This document shows positions 52,826 to 60,751 of a stretch of 64,000 nucleotides of DNA, piece after piece. Source of the DNA: Desulfomonilaceae bacterium (lineage in GTDB: Bacteria > Desulfobacterota > Desulfomonilia > Desulfomonilales > Desulfomonilaceae); assembly GCA_031082285.1 (NCBI GenBank), contig JAVHLK010000005.1, positions 3,303 through 67,302 on the forward strand, read 5' to 3'. The number at the start of each line of letters is the position of its first letter. Positions within the stretch are counted from its first letter, which is position 1. The notes beneath the pieces are model-generated. The model did no database searches, was not told the DNA's origin, and saw only the letters and a list, made by a program, of their open reading frames with translations. The position numbers were made by a program, and so were the translations under genes.

Positions 52826-54316
52826 CTATCCCCAGGCCGCGAGAAACCCATCGACTTCCGCGGTTAGGGACTCGTCCCGCGCGAGGAACGGGTCCAACAA
52901 CCTGACGTCGAGTCTGTTCGACATTCGATGGAGTCTTCTGAACGGATGCTCGAATCCGTTCTTGTCGGCGTTCGCGGCTATCCTCACCATTTCCCAATTC
53001 TCGACCACGACTTCCACGTTCTTGCCGGCGGAACTCTGTATGATCATTCCACGAATGCGGGCTCGCGTGTCGCCGGGCGGCTCATGAAGAGCCCTTTCGA
53101 TTGCCTCGTCATCAAGGACCTTATCCGCGATTTGCATCTGCAGGCATCGATTGAACAGACCCGCTTCCGGGTCAAGATCATGGTAAAGCACATCGATCAA
53201 CCTGCTCCGGTAATCGTCCCAACCGATCCCCTTGGCCTTGTGAACCCGGTCTATCAGCCAGAGTTTGAGTACCCAGTCCAGCTTGGATTTCAGGTTGCCC
53301 GGGTCGGCTTCCAGCAGTCCGGTTTGAGGGGAGATCCGCAATTCTTCCAGCCCCTCGAGAGTGATGGCCCACTGCTGGAGGATCTCCTTCTCGTCCGGAG
53401 TCGCACCGTTGTTCGCGCAGAATCGCCGTGCCCTGTCCCAATAGAGGCTCTGTACGTCGAGAGCGGTGGACTTGCGCGTATGACCCTTAAGGCCTATCGG
53501 ACAGTTCAATCCCCGCGAAATACCCTTGAGAGCCCGAACCGGTGACGACAGTTCAGGCGCGTCGCCGAGCGCCCCCTCTTCCAGTAATCTCAGAATCAGC
53601 GATGTGGTGCCGATCTTCAGCCATATGGCGTATTGCGACATGTTGGAATCGCCCACGATGATGTGAAGGCGCCTGTTCTGCCCTTCCCGAGGAATCTCTC
53701 GTTTTCTGAGGTTTATGATTCCTCTCACCTCGGAAGTGCGGTCGCTGAAGACCCGATCCACGAAATCCGCGCGTTGAGTAATTTGATAGACCGGGGAATT
53801 TCCGTCATGTGGGGCCGTCACTTTTCCCGAACCCGCGATTACCTGACGAGTCACCAGGAACGGAATGAGAGCTCGAATATCTTGCATGGCCGATGGGGTT
53901 ACAAGGTAATTCTCGTGTCCTCCATACGTAGTCCCGAAGGAATCCGTGTTATTCTTGAACACCCGAAGCGTTCCCGCGTGCCCGCTGTCGGCCAGGAGAG
54001 CCCCGGCACCCGTCGTGAGATCCAGTACAATCCTCTCGCCCGCTTTTTCGTGCGCGACAAGGTCCTTGAGAGTCGAGCACTCAGGGGTGGCATATTCGGG
54101 GTGACCACCCCGATCGATATAGAAGCGCCCTCCATTGCCGAGGAACTCCCCTGCGTAGGTGTATCCCTTTGACGCGAGGGAGGATACAAGCAGTGGAGTC
54201 AATTCCTTCATCCGGTCCAGCAGCAACCCGTGGCTGAAGGGTCCGCAGGGCCGCGTGCCTTCCGGGTAGTGCATGAGGGCATATTCACACTCCGTACCGA
54301 AAATGCGGGTTTTCAC
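52826..54316 (-). CDS. pafA: Pup ligase PafA
   Basis: The protein is 496 aa from GTG 54316, placed to match the family start (MKTRIFGTECEY). TTG 54337 would add seven residues. It is a carboxylate-amine ligase of the glutamine synthetase-like fold that joins the Pup C-terminal glutamate to substrate lysines. ATP/Mg residues sit in GTECEY; the Asp base is in GGRFYIDRGGHPEYATPEC. The stretch FKNNTDSFGTTYGGHENYLV is PafA-type (Dop has NNVD here), and there is no Dop loop. SD-like AGGGGAG overlaps the Pup stop. It lies 7 bp after pup. Confidence 0.93.
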   Translation of the reverse strand: MKTRIFGTECEYALMHYPEGTRPCGPFSHGLLLDRMKELTPLLVSSLASKGYTYAGEFLGNGGRFYIDRGGHPEYATPECSTLKDLVAHEKAGERIVLDLTTGAGALLADSGHAGTLRVFKNNTDSFGTTYGGHENYLVTPSAMQDIRALIPFLVTRQVIAGSGKVTAPHDGNSPVYQITQRADFVDRVFSDRTSEVRGIINLRKREIPREGQNRRLHIIVGDSNMSQYAIWLKIGTTSLILRLLEEGALGDAPELSSPVRALKGISRGLNCPIGLKGHTRKSTALDVQSLYWDRARRFCANNGATPDEKEILQQWAITLEGLEELRISPQTGLLEADPGNLKSKLDWVLKLWLIDRVHKAKGIGWDDYRSRLIDVLYHDLDPEAGLFNRCLQMQIADKVLDDEAIERALHEPPGDTRARIRGMIIQSSAGKNVEVVVENWEMVRIAANADKNGFEHPFRRLHRMSNRLDVRLLDPFLARDESLTAEVDGFLAAWG

Positions 54317-54323
54317 AACTCCC

Positions 54324-54524
54324 CTATTCCCCTTCAACCTGCCGGAATTCGTCGAGGAATTCTTCCCCGGCCTTTTCCAACACTCCCTCTATGAAATCGT
54401 CGAGGTCCTCGAGCTTTCGCTTCATGTCGGGAGACATCTGGGAAGAGGCCGGTACCTCAAACGATTCGTCCTTCTTGCTTTCTCTCTTCTTCTTGGTTTT
54501 TGGAGCGAAACGACTCTCAGCCAT
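54324..54524 (-). CDS. pup: Prokaryotic ubiquitin-like protein Pup
   Basis: The protein is 66 aa from ATG 54524, 7 bases after GGAGAAGGAG. The N-terminal half is Lys/Glu-rich and disordered (APKTKKKRESKKDES). The C-terminal half is the helix that binds the ARC coiled coil (KRKLEDLDDFIEGVLEKAGE). It ends VEGE: the last residue is already Glu, so Dop deamidation is not needed before ligation, but the usual Gly-Gly before it is Glu-Gly. It lies between dop and pafA, as in actinobacteria, but here the gene order includes arc first. Confidence 0.92.
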   Translation of the reverse strand: MAESRFAPKTKKKRESKKDESFEVPASSQMSPDMKRKLEDLDDFIEGVLEKAGEEFLDEFRQVEGE

Positions 54525-54558
54525 CACGTATCTCCTTCTCCCAGAGACGCGCCCGACG

Positions 54559-56127
54559 TCATTCACGCGCACCCGAACGGAGAATGCGGATCAGATCTCT
54601 GGAAGTCTCGGCTTTTTCCAGGATATCTTGGCACAACTCCTTGGTTCCCTTCAATGGGTTGAGAAGGGGGACCATGCGATGTATGTCGCCATGATCGAAT
54701 CCCACGACTTCCCAATTCACGAGACAAACCTCTTTGGCGAACTTTTCCACACACTTCCCTCGAAAATGGGCCCGGGTGTCGGCAGGGGGCTCGCCGAAGA
54801 ATCGAACGATATCGGACTCGGAGACGAGTCTCTCCGTCAGTCCTTGTTCCTGCAGGCGGCCGAAGATCCCCTGCAGGGGCTGAATATTGTGATACTGCAA
54901 ATCGAGAACTCGGAGCCCCTGGGTGTCCCACGGCCGATCCTTGTTCTCACGAAACCGCGTAATGAACCACAGTTTCAACACCCAGTCCAGCCTTCTCGCC
55001 AGTTCCAGCGGATCTTCCATCAACCTGAAGTCGTCCGAAAGCCTGAGCCGGTCCAGTCCGTCCAGGGCGTAGGCCCACTGCTCCAGTATGTACTCGGCCT
55101 CCGGAACGCCCGGGCCCGACCCCTTCTCCAGATAGTCATGCGCCATATGGAGATACGATCTCTGAATCTCCATGGCGGTAAGTCTTCGCCCGTCCGCGAG
55201 ATCCACCGGAGTCGAGAAATCTGCGGAGATCCGTTTCAGAGCACTCAACGGTTCCGCGATCTCCAGTCGGTCGGTGAGAACATCGTCCTCCATCATCTGC
55301 AGCACGATCTGAGTGGTCCCAATCTTGAGAAATGCGGACCACTCGCACATGTTGGAATCTCCCAGAATCAGATGGAGCCGCTTGAAGCGAGCATCGTCGG
55401 CATGATGCTCGGCTCTGGTGTTGATGATGGGCCGGGCGTACATGGTCTCGACCCCGAAAACCTGTTCGAGGAAATCCGCTCTCTGAGAAAGCTGATACCT
55501 CGTTGCGCGACTCTCATCGACTTCACCGCCGATCTTTCCCGCTCCCGTAAAAACCTGGCGGGTAACAAGGAAAGGAATGAGGCCTCGCACGGCTTTCTCG
55601 GGGTTGCGCACCAGATATTTCTCGTGTGCCGCGGCATCCATGAGATAGTTTTCGTGACAACCGTAGCTATGTCCCTGGTAGTCAACGTTATTCTTGAAAA
55701 TTGAGACTTCGGATGTGGGAAGCTCCTTCCTCATCAAATCCAGTGCCTCACGGAGAACACGCTCGCCGGCCTTGTCGCAGGCCGTGACGTCTCGGGCACT
55801 CAGGCATTCCGGGGTCGAGTACTCGGGATGACCATGGTCGGTATACAATCTTGCGCCGTTGGGCAACACCGTATTGATGCGCAGGTTATCCTCCGCGGAT
55901 ATGATCTCCCGATTGGTACTCTTGCTGAACAATCCTCCCCGTATGTCCTGAAACGGCGTTTCGTGTCCGTAGTCCCAGAGTACTCCAATGCCCGGATCGC
56001 GCAGTCCCTTCGCTCGGGCGTACGAATTGATAAGGAACGACGATGCCTGGAAAGGCGTTAACCGGTCGGTGCCCCTCACCGTCAGCGCATACTCTTGCTC
56101 GATCCCGACAACTTTGGGGATGCTCAT
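54559..56127 (-). CDS. dop: Depupylase/Pup deamidase Dop
   Basis: The protein is 522 aa from ATG 56127 (GGAGG 4 bases upstream; the frame continues to 56142). It is a PafA paralogue that removes Pup from proteins. Dop-type marks are GIEQEYAL at the start, the Dop-loop region VLWDYGHETPFQDIRG at about residues 50-65, LPNGARLYTDHGHPEYSTPEC with the nucleophile Asp, and FKNNVDYQGHSYGCHENYL. As Pup here ends in Glu, its main role would be depupylation. It lies 28 bp after arc and 34 bp before pup. Confidence 0.93.
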   Translation of the reverse strand: MSIPKVVGIEQEYALTVRGTDRLTPFQASSFLINSYARAKGLRDPGIGVLWDYGHETPFQDIRGGLFSKSTNREIISAEDNLRINTVLPNGARLYTDHGHPEYSTPECLSARDVTACDKAGERVLREALDLMRKELPTSEVSIFKNNVDYQGHSYGCHENYLMDAAAHEKYLVRNPEKAVRGLIPFLVTRQVFTGAGKIGGEVDESRATRYQLSQRADFLEQVFGVETMYARPIINTRAEHHADDARFKRLHLILGDSNMCEWSAFLKIGTTQIVLQMMEDDVLTDRLEIAEPLSALKRISADFSTPVDLADGRRLTAMEIQRSYLHMAHDYLEKGSGPGVPEAEYILEQWAYALDGLDRLRLSDDFRLMEDPLELARRLDWVLKLWFITRFRENKDRPWDTQGLRVLDLQYHNIQPLQGIFGRLQEQGLTERLVSESDIVRFFGEPPADTRAHFRGKCVEKFAKEVCLVNWEVVGFDHGDIHRMVPLLNPLKGTKELCQDILEKAETSRDLIRILRSGARE

Positions 56128-56155
56128 GCTTCCTCCACGCACACGTCATCTTCGC

Positions 56156-57970
56156 CTATGTGAAACAATCCGCCGGGTCCAACACCTCTTGACGTGTGCA
56201 TTCCGGCGGCTGCGGCATGCAGCCCTTGCGAAATACGGAGCGGACCCTTACGACTCGCTCTCCTCCCTTACCGATTATCCGATACCACTCCGACGGATTC
56301 GTGTTGCTCGGGAGTTCTTCGTTTTCCTCATATTCCTTTCGAAGAGCGCTGAAGAGGTGCTGGAGGGTGATGCCTCTCTTGCCGGTGCCTATCAGATCCT
56401 TGACCGCGGCCAGCTTGGCTCGATTGACGATGTGCTCGATGATGGCGCCCCCTGCGAAATCTTTGAGGTAGAGTACGGTTCTGGTTCCGTCCGCATACGT
56501 GATTTCGAGCAGCTCGTTCTCCGGCTTCAGGCTGTACATCTCTTCCGAGATCTGATCGATCATCCATGCCGCCGCGGCGGCCGCATCCGCAAACTCATTG
56601 GTCAGCAAAGGATCAAAAGGGAGGTCCGGTTTGAGATACTTGGAGAAGATCTCCTTCGCGGCCGCCTTGTCGGGTCGAGGTATGCGGATCTTCCTGTCCA
56701 GACGGCCCGGTCTGAGAATTGCCGGGTCGATGAGATCCTCCCGGTTTGTCGCTCCGATCACGATCACGTTCTCCAGGGATTCGAGGCCGTCGAGTTCCGC
56801 AAGGAACTGCGGCACGATCGTTGATTCCATGTCCGATGATATGCCGGACCCCCTAACTCGGAACATGGAATCCATTTCGTCGAAAAATATGATTACCGGG
56901 GTATTGCCGCTTGCCTGATTGCGTGCGCGAGCAAACAGGTCCCGAATGGCCTGTTCCGTCTCCCCCACGTATTTGTTAAGAAGTTCGGGCCCCTTCACGT
57001 TAAGAAAGTAACTCTGCTTCCTCTCACCGGTCTCCTCTTCGATCCTCTTGGCCAGGTTATTCGCTACCGCTTTTGCCAGTAATGTCTTTCCGCATCCGGG
57101 AGGTCCGTACAGGAGGATGCCCTTGGGCGGAACCAGCTGGTACTCTCGGTAGTACTCCGGGTACAAGTGCGGCAATTCAATGGCTTCCTGCATCAACTCA
57201 ATCGCTTCATCGAGTCCGCCGATATCCGAATACCTGACGTCCGGCACCTTCTCCAGCACCAAACGATCCACCTCGTGCTTGGGAAGGATGCCGTATGCGA
57301 ACAAGGACTCCGGATCGTACTCGATATTGTCCCCGGCCAGGATCTTCACCGACGCGAGCGGTTCGGCTCTGGTGAGGATGATCGTCTCATCGCCGACGGT
57401 CTTCACGAGGAGTTTTTCGTCACTGAGAACTTGCTGTACATGGGCCAGGCTCCCGCATACCAGTTCAAATCCCCTCGCTTCAATGACCTGAAGATCGTTG
57501 TCCAAGAGCAGGTACTCACCCTTCCTGAATCCTTCCGCGGATCGCCTTCGTTTCGTGTGTATCTCCCGTATGGCATGAAACGTGCCCTTGGCACGCTCCT
57601 CACGATCGGATTCCTCTTCCTTGGGAATGACTTTGGCCTCGTACAGCCTCCCGTGATGCTTTATGACGACCGTGTTGTCTTCCCTCCCCTGCTGGACAAA
57701 AACTCCATAGGGATAGGCCCTGTCCGGATTGCGATCGCCGTTCGGCATGATATTCCGCATTTCCAACCTGGACTGGTGCAAGGCCTCGGCCAACAGGAGC
57801 CTCTTTTTCTCGGACTCCCGATACCTGGCTTCCATTTCGGCCTCATTTGCTTCGCTCTTCGGCGGGGTATGGGCATCCGCTTCCCTGACGATCCGGTCGA
57901 CAACCTGTCGTCGCTTCGACAGTCGGTCTCGCTTATGATCGCTTCTGCCGCTCTTCTCATCGTGTGCCAT
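56156..57970 (-). CDS. arc: Proteasome-associated AAA ATPase ARC/Mpa
   Basis: The protein is 604 aa from ATG 57970, with GGAGG 9 bases upstream. N-terminal coiled coil (about residues 30-75, EAEMEARYRESEKKRLLLAE), then tandem OB domains (about 80-230), then the AAA module: Walker A LLYGPPGCGKTLLAKAVANN, pore loop GPELLNKYVGE, Walker B VIIFFDEMDSMF, and RPGRLDRKIRI. It unfolds pupylated proteins. The end is ECTRQEVLDPADCFT, with no Gly-Gln-Tyr-Leu tail, which in actinobacteria docks and opens the 20S core. No prcA/prcB genes are in the window. The longer frame to 58072 lacks a ribosome site. Confidence 0.94.
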   Translation of the reverse strand: MAHDEKSGRSDHKRDRLSKRRQVVDRIVREADAHTPPKSEANEAEMEARYRESEKKRLLLAEALHQSRLEMRNIMPNGDRNPDRAYPYGVFVQQGREDNTVVIKHHGRLYEAKVIPKEEESDREERAKGTFHAIREIHTKRRRSAEGFRKGEYLLLDNDLQVIEARGFELVCGSLAHVQQVLSDEKLLVKTVGDETIILTRAEPLASVKILAGDNIEYDPESLFAYGILPKHEVDRLVLEKVPDVRYSDIGGLDEAIELMQEAIELPHLYPEYYREYQLVPPKGILLYGPPGCGKTLLAKAVANNLAKRIEEETGERKQSYFLNVKGPELLNKYVGETEQAIRDLFARARNQASGNTPVIIFFDEMDSMFRVRGSGISSDMESTIVPQFLAELDGLESLENVIVIGATNREDLIDPAILRPGRLDRKIRIPRPDKAAAKEIFSKYLKPDLPFDPLLTNEFADAAAAAAWMIDQISEEMYSLKPENELLEITYADGTRTVLYLKDFAGGAIIEHIVNRAKLAAVKDLIGTGKRGITLQHLFSALRKEYEENEELPSNTNPSEWYRIIGKGGERVVRVRSVFRKGCMPQPPECTRQEVLDPADCFT

Positions 57971-58128
57971 GGTATCGTTGCCTCCAGGATGCTGCGGTTC
58001 CTCCATCAGAACAACCTGATGTCGCCGACTGCGCGCACATGGGGACGAGTTCCGATTGCATGCCGCGTCCACCCGTTGAGATCGCTCCCTATGTCAACCG
58101 GTCCAACCGCATTGTGGGTCTCAATTAC

Positions 58129-58157
58129 AGTATAGGCCATCGCGGTCGGTCACGGAA
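58129..58157 (-). promoter_or_regulatory. Possible promoter for the arc-dop-pup-pafA operon
   Basis: On the minus strand TTCCGT and TATACT are 17 bases apart, about 160 bp before the arc start. The -10 box is good, the -35 box is weak. Confidence 0.35.
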
Positions 58158-58215
58158 GCACCGTTCCGTAGACGGTTCCGCACGCCGCGCACATGCGTGA
58201 ACATAAGCGTCTTGG

Positions 58216-58343
58216 GCACCGGGCTACTCTCAGCCGCCCCTGTCGGGGCTCGGGAGTATATACGTCCCGGAAGGACGGTATAAAAGCAGACCGGTCTTTC
58301 AAGTCCGGGGCGCACGCATTCTTGACTCAAGTTAACGCCTATG
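58216..58343. repeat. Dispersed intergenic repeat A, copy 2
   Basis: Second copy of the repeat at 32736-32861, same orientation. It lies in the 58073-58429 gap between arc and the FIST gene. Its end AAGTTAACGCCTATG resembles, inverted, the left arm of the element at 10063-10475 (CATAGGCGTTAAGTTAAG). Confidence 0.65.
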
Positions 58344-58429
58344 CCTCACCCGCCCCTCTCCCGCCGGTCCCGTGGAACACGGCGGGGTCGACGCGAGGGG
58401 CGGGGGCAGGATAATCCGTTGTGCGGCCG

Positions 58430-59590
58430 TCAGCGAGATCCGACCACGGTCACGGTGGCTGTTTCGTTATGGAGCCTGCAGTCCGTACCGCTGACGGAGG
58501 GGCAGTACTCACCGTACGTATAGAATCCGATGATCGGGACACTCCGGCCCACCACATTGGCTATCCTCTCCGTTTCTTCTCTCGTGCGTGGGCCCAACAG
58601 TATCTTGCGTGCCATGCACGAATAGAAAAAGGTAATCGACGGAGACACCGCTCCAAGGGAGTCCATTGCTCTTCGAGCGGCGTCGGTGGACGCATCGAGC
58701 AATGAGGCCGCACTTCCGCCGGTTGTGAGGCTAATCGTGCTTCCCTGAGGTATTTCCCCCGCAAAACTCACCGATCCCTGGGATTCATTCAGTGTCATGG
58801 GCGCTCGCAAGACCGGATTTTCCCCGAGACTACCCGCCTCATTCACAAGTCCAAACGGAAACTGAATACCTACGGCCGGGAGTTTGTCGGCAAGAGGACC
58901 CAAATAGCGACGGTATACGGCCAGAGCCGATTCGCCGTCCAGTTCGTACACAACGTTGCCTGCCGAGCGAGTCACTTTCTTGGGCACTCCGGCCGGGAAC
59001 CAGCCGCTCCGAACGCCGGTCCCCACGTGAATGTCACCGGAAAGCGAGATGGCCGACGCGGCATCCGTCAAGATCCGGCTGCCGACAAACTGCCATGTTT
59101 GTTTCATTGCCCTTGCATCGCCTGCCGCGCCCCCACTGATCGGTACCTGGGGACCAAAAACCGATTGCATTCCCCGTAGGATCGCGCATCCGTTGCCGGT
59201 CAGTCCGTCCGAGAACAACTGCACGTGACGGGCAGTCCGAGGCAGCTGTTGAGCGAGTCGTCTACCGGCGCTCTCACTGTCGGCCCCGATCGACGATGTT
59301 GATGCAACCTCGAAAGCGATCGTGTCCGAGGCCAATCCCGCGAGAACCGCGGATCCCGTGCTGAAACCGCTCGTCGAGATTTCGCCGTCCGTGGTGCACC
59401 CCGCCAACTTAGTCGTCCCCACGGCCTGGACTATCCCGGACAACATCTCTGCCATACCGTCCCCAGGCTCACAGAAGAGCCAGCATGCATTCGGCGGTGT
59501 CCCGAGTTCGTGTACCAGCTTTTCTCCCAGTGCCTTGCCGAGACTCCTGGAAAACGGCTTCTTCGCACTTACCGTTGCGCCCTTCACCAT
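58430..59590 (-). CDS. FIST-domain sensor-like protein
   Basis: The protein is 386 aa from ATG 59590 (GGAGGG 7 bases upstream). It carries a FIST_N domain (about residues 25-225: GCTTDGEIS, HVQLFSDGLTGNG, PISGGAAGDARAM) and a FIST_C domain (about 235-375: YRRYLGPLADKLPAVGIQFPFGL, SITFFYSCMARKILLG, GFYTYGEYCP). FIST domains are thought to sense small ligands such as amino acids, usually linked to signalling domains; here they stand alone. It is upstream of the pup operon on the same strand but 460 bp away, across a repeat, so a link is not shown. Confidence 0.88.
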   Translation of the reverse strand: MVKGATVSAKKPFSRSLGKALGEKLVHELGTPPNACWLFCEPGDGMAEMLSGIVQAVGTTKLAGCTTDGEISTSGFSTGSAVLAGLASDTIAFEVASTSSIGADSESAGRRLAQQLPRTARHVQLFSDGLTGNGCAILRGMQSVFGPQVPISGGAAGDARAMKQTWQFVGSRILTDAASAISLSGDIHVGTGVRSGWFPAGVPKKVTRSAGNVVYELDGESALAVYRRYLGPLADKLPAVGIQFPFGLVNEAGSLGENPVLRAPMTLNESQGSVSFAGEIPQGSTISLTTGGSAASLLDASTDAARRAMDSLGAVSPSITFFYSCMARKILLGPRTREETERIANVVGRSVPIIGFYTYGEYCPSVSGTDCRLHNETATVTVVGSR

Positions 59591-59796
59591 CTGTCTTCCC
59601 TCCTGTACGACGATGATCGTGCCGCAATGCGGCCGCCATAGACAATGTCCGATAGGGAGTGAAGAGCTGAGAATTTCAAGGAACTGTCGTCTCTCGTCAA
59701 TCCGTGACCTGGTGGTCGATTTCATAAATAAGGTCAAGCACTTGCAAATCAGAGCGCTGAGTGCTCTGCGGCCTAAGTAAGGTCACGTATTCTTAA

Positions 59797-59838
59797 CCTT
59801 TCGAGATTGCCGTGGGCTTCGCCCTCGCAATGACAAAC
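59797..59838. repeat. Short dispersed repeat, copy 2 (GATTGCCGTGGGCTTCGCCC core)
   Basis: Nearly identical to 11264-11306, with the same flanking CTTAACC and AATGACAAAC. It abuts the left inverted repeat of the element at 59849. Confidence 0.6.
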
Positions 59839-59848
59839 TTCCTTCTCG

Positions 59849-60241
59849 TTCCCAGGCTCTGCCCTGAGCATGTCCCATATCCTGGATCGCTGGACACCGT
59901 CCGCATGCCCTGAAAGGGCATACCTTGAATAGCCATGGGTTTTAACCCATGGTAACGGTGAACAATAATAGATGGTTATGGACCCTGAAGGGGTCCACCA
60001 ACTGGGCAACGGATGCGGTGAGTCATTGGTCGGCCCCTTCAGGGCCGTTCAGACAATTGGGTTGGTGCCCTCTCCACGGGTTGAAACCCGTGGCTACTCA
60101 TGGTGAGCCCCTTCGGGGCTCCGGGCAGGCATCCCGCGAGGAACGCGGGACCCCTACCCAAATCGGTTGACCTATTGTCGGCCCATTCGCACGGTGTCCA
60201 GCCAAAGAGATATGGGACATGCTCAGGGCTCTGCCTGGGAA
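59849..60241. repeat. Palindrome array bounded by inverted repeats (about 393 bp)
   Basis: Ends 59849-59880 and 60210-60241 are inverted copies over 32 bases except for a short hairpin loop that reads the same way at both ends (GGCTCTGCC). A second inverted block (CTGGACACCGT at 59890 and ACGGTGTCCAG at 60191) lies just inside. Between them are palindromes such as CCATGGGTTTTAACCCATGG, CACGGGTTGAAACCCGTG, GAGCCCCTTCGGGGCTC and TCCCGCGAGGAACGCGGGA. Frames inside are not credible genes. Same architecture as 10063-10475. With flanks it fills the 59591-60336 gap. Confidence 0.75.
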
Positions 60242-60336
60242 TGCCTATCTTCCCCGCGTCCCGCGGGGTGTTTGGACCGGAGTTTGCTTCAGCCAGAGAC
60301 TTTCATGGTCAGTTGTCATCCGAGGATCATGGCGGT

Positions 60337-60663
60337 CTATTTCTTCCTCCCTTTGCCGTGGTACATGGAGTGCGTGCGGCGGTCGAACTCCGCGCGATGC
60401 TCCAGCCATTCAAGGGCTTGTTGTCTTTGCCACCCACGTTGTTGGCAAATCAAGTCCACCACCGATCCGCCCACATCAGGGCAAGTCCTGCACATGAACG
60501 TATTCTTGACCGCGTTGAAGAAAAGCGTCGGAGCCTCGTTATCCTTGTGCCTTTCACTCCTGAAGCACGGGCCCATGTTGCCCCGCACTTTGATCCCGAG
60601 TTCGATTGCAACCTCTATGATGCGCTCGGTACTTTCAATTCGTTTCACGTCCTTGTCATCCAT
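60337..60663 (-). CDS. Stand-alone CHC2-type zinc-finger protein (DnaG-like)
   Basis: The protein is 108 aa from ATG 60663, 3 bases after AGAGGA. Residues about 10-85 resemble the N-terminal zinc domain of DnaG primase: KDVKRIESTERIIEVAIELG, then GPCFRSERHKDNEAPTLFFN and FMCRTCPDVGGSVVDLICQQ, giving Cys, His, Cys, Cys ligands. A basic tail follows. There is no TOPRIM or helicase-binding part, so it is not a primase by itself. It overlaps no neighbour and lies 88 bp downstream of the SirB1-type gene. It may bind DNA; role unknown. Confidence 0.78.
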   Translation of the reverse strand: MDDKDVKRIESTERIIEVAIELGIKVRGNMGPCFRSERHKDNEAPTLFFNAVKNTFMCRTCPDVGGSVVDLICQQRGWQRQQALEWLEHRAEFDRRTHSMYHGKGRKK

Positions 60664-60751
60664 GGTTCCTCTCAGCAGCCGAATCGCTGCGGGATTCCGG
60701 AGGCGATGTGTTCCTCTTCCCCGACAACTCGGCGTAGACCGGCAGGGGATC

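Noticed and set aside
10063-60241. Calling the inverted-repeat elements insertion sequences
   Set aside because: Neither contains a transposase gene, and I could not identify target-site duplications; they are reported as repeats only.
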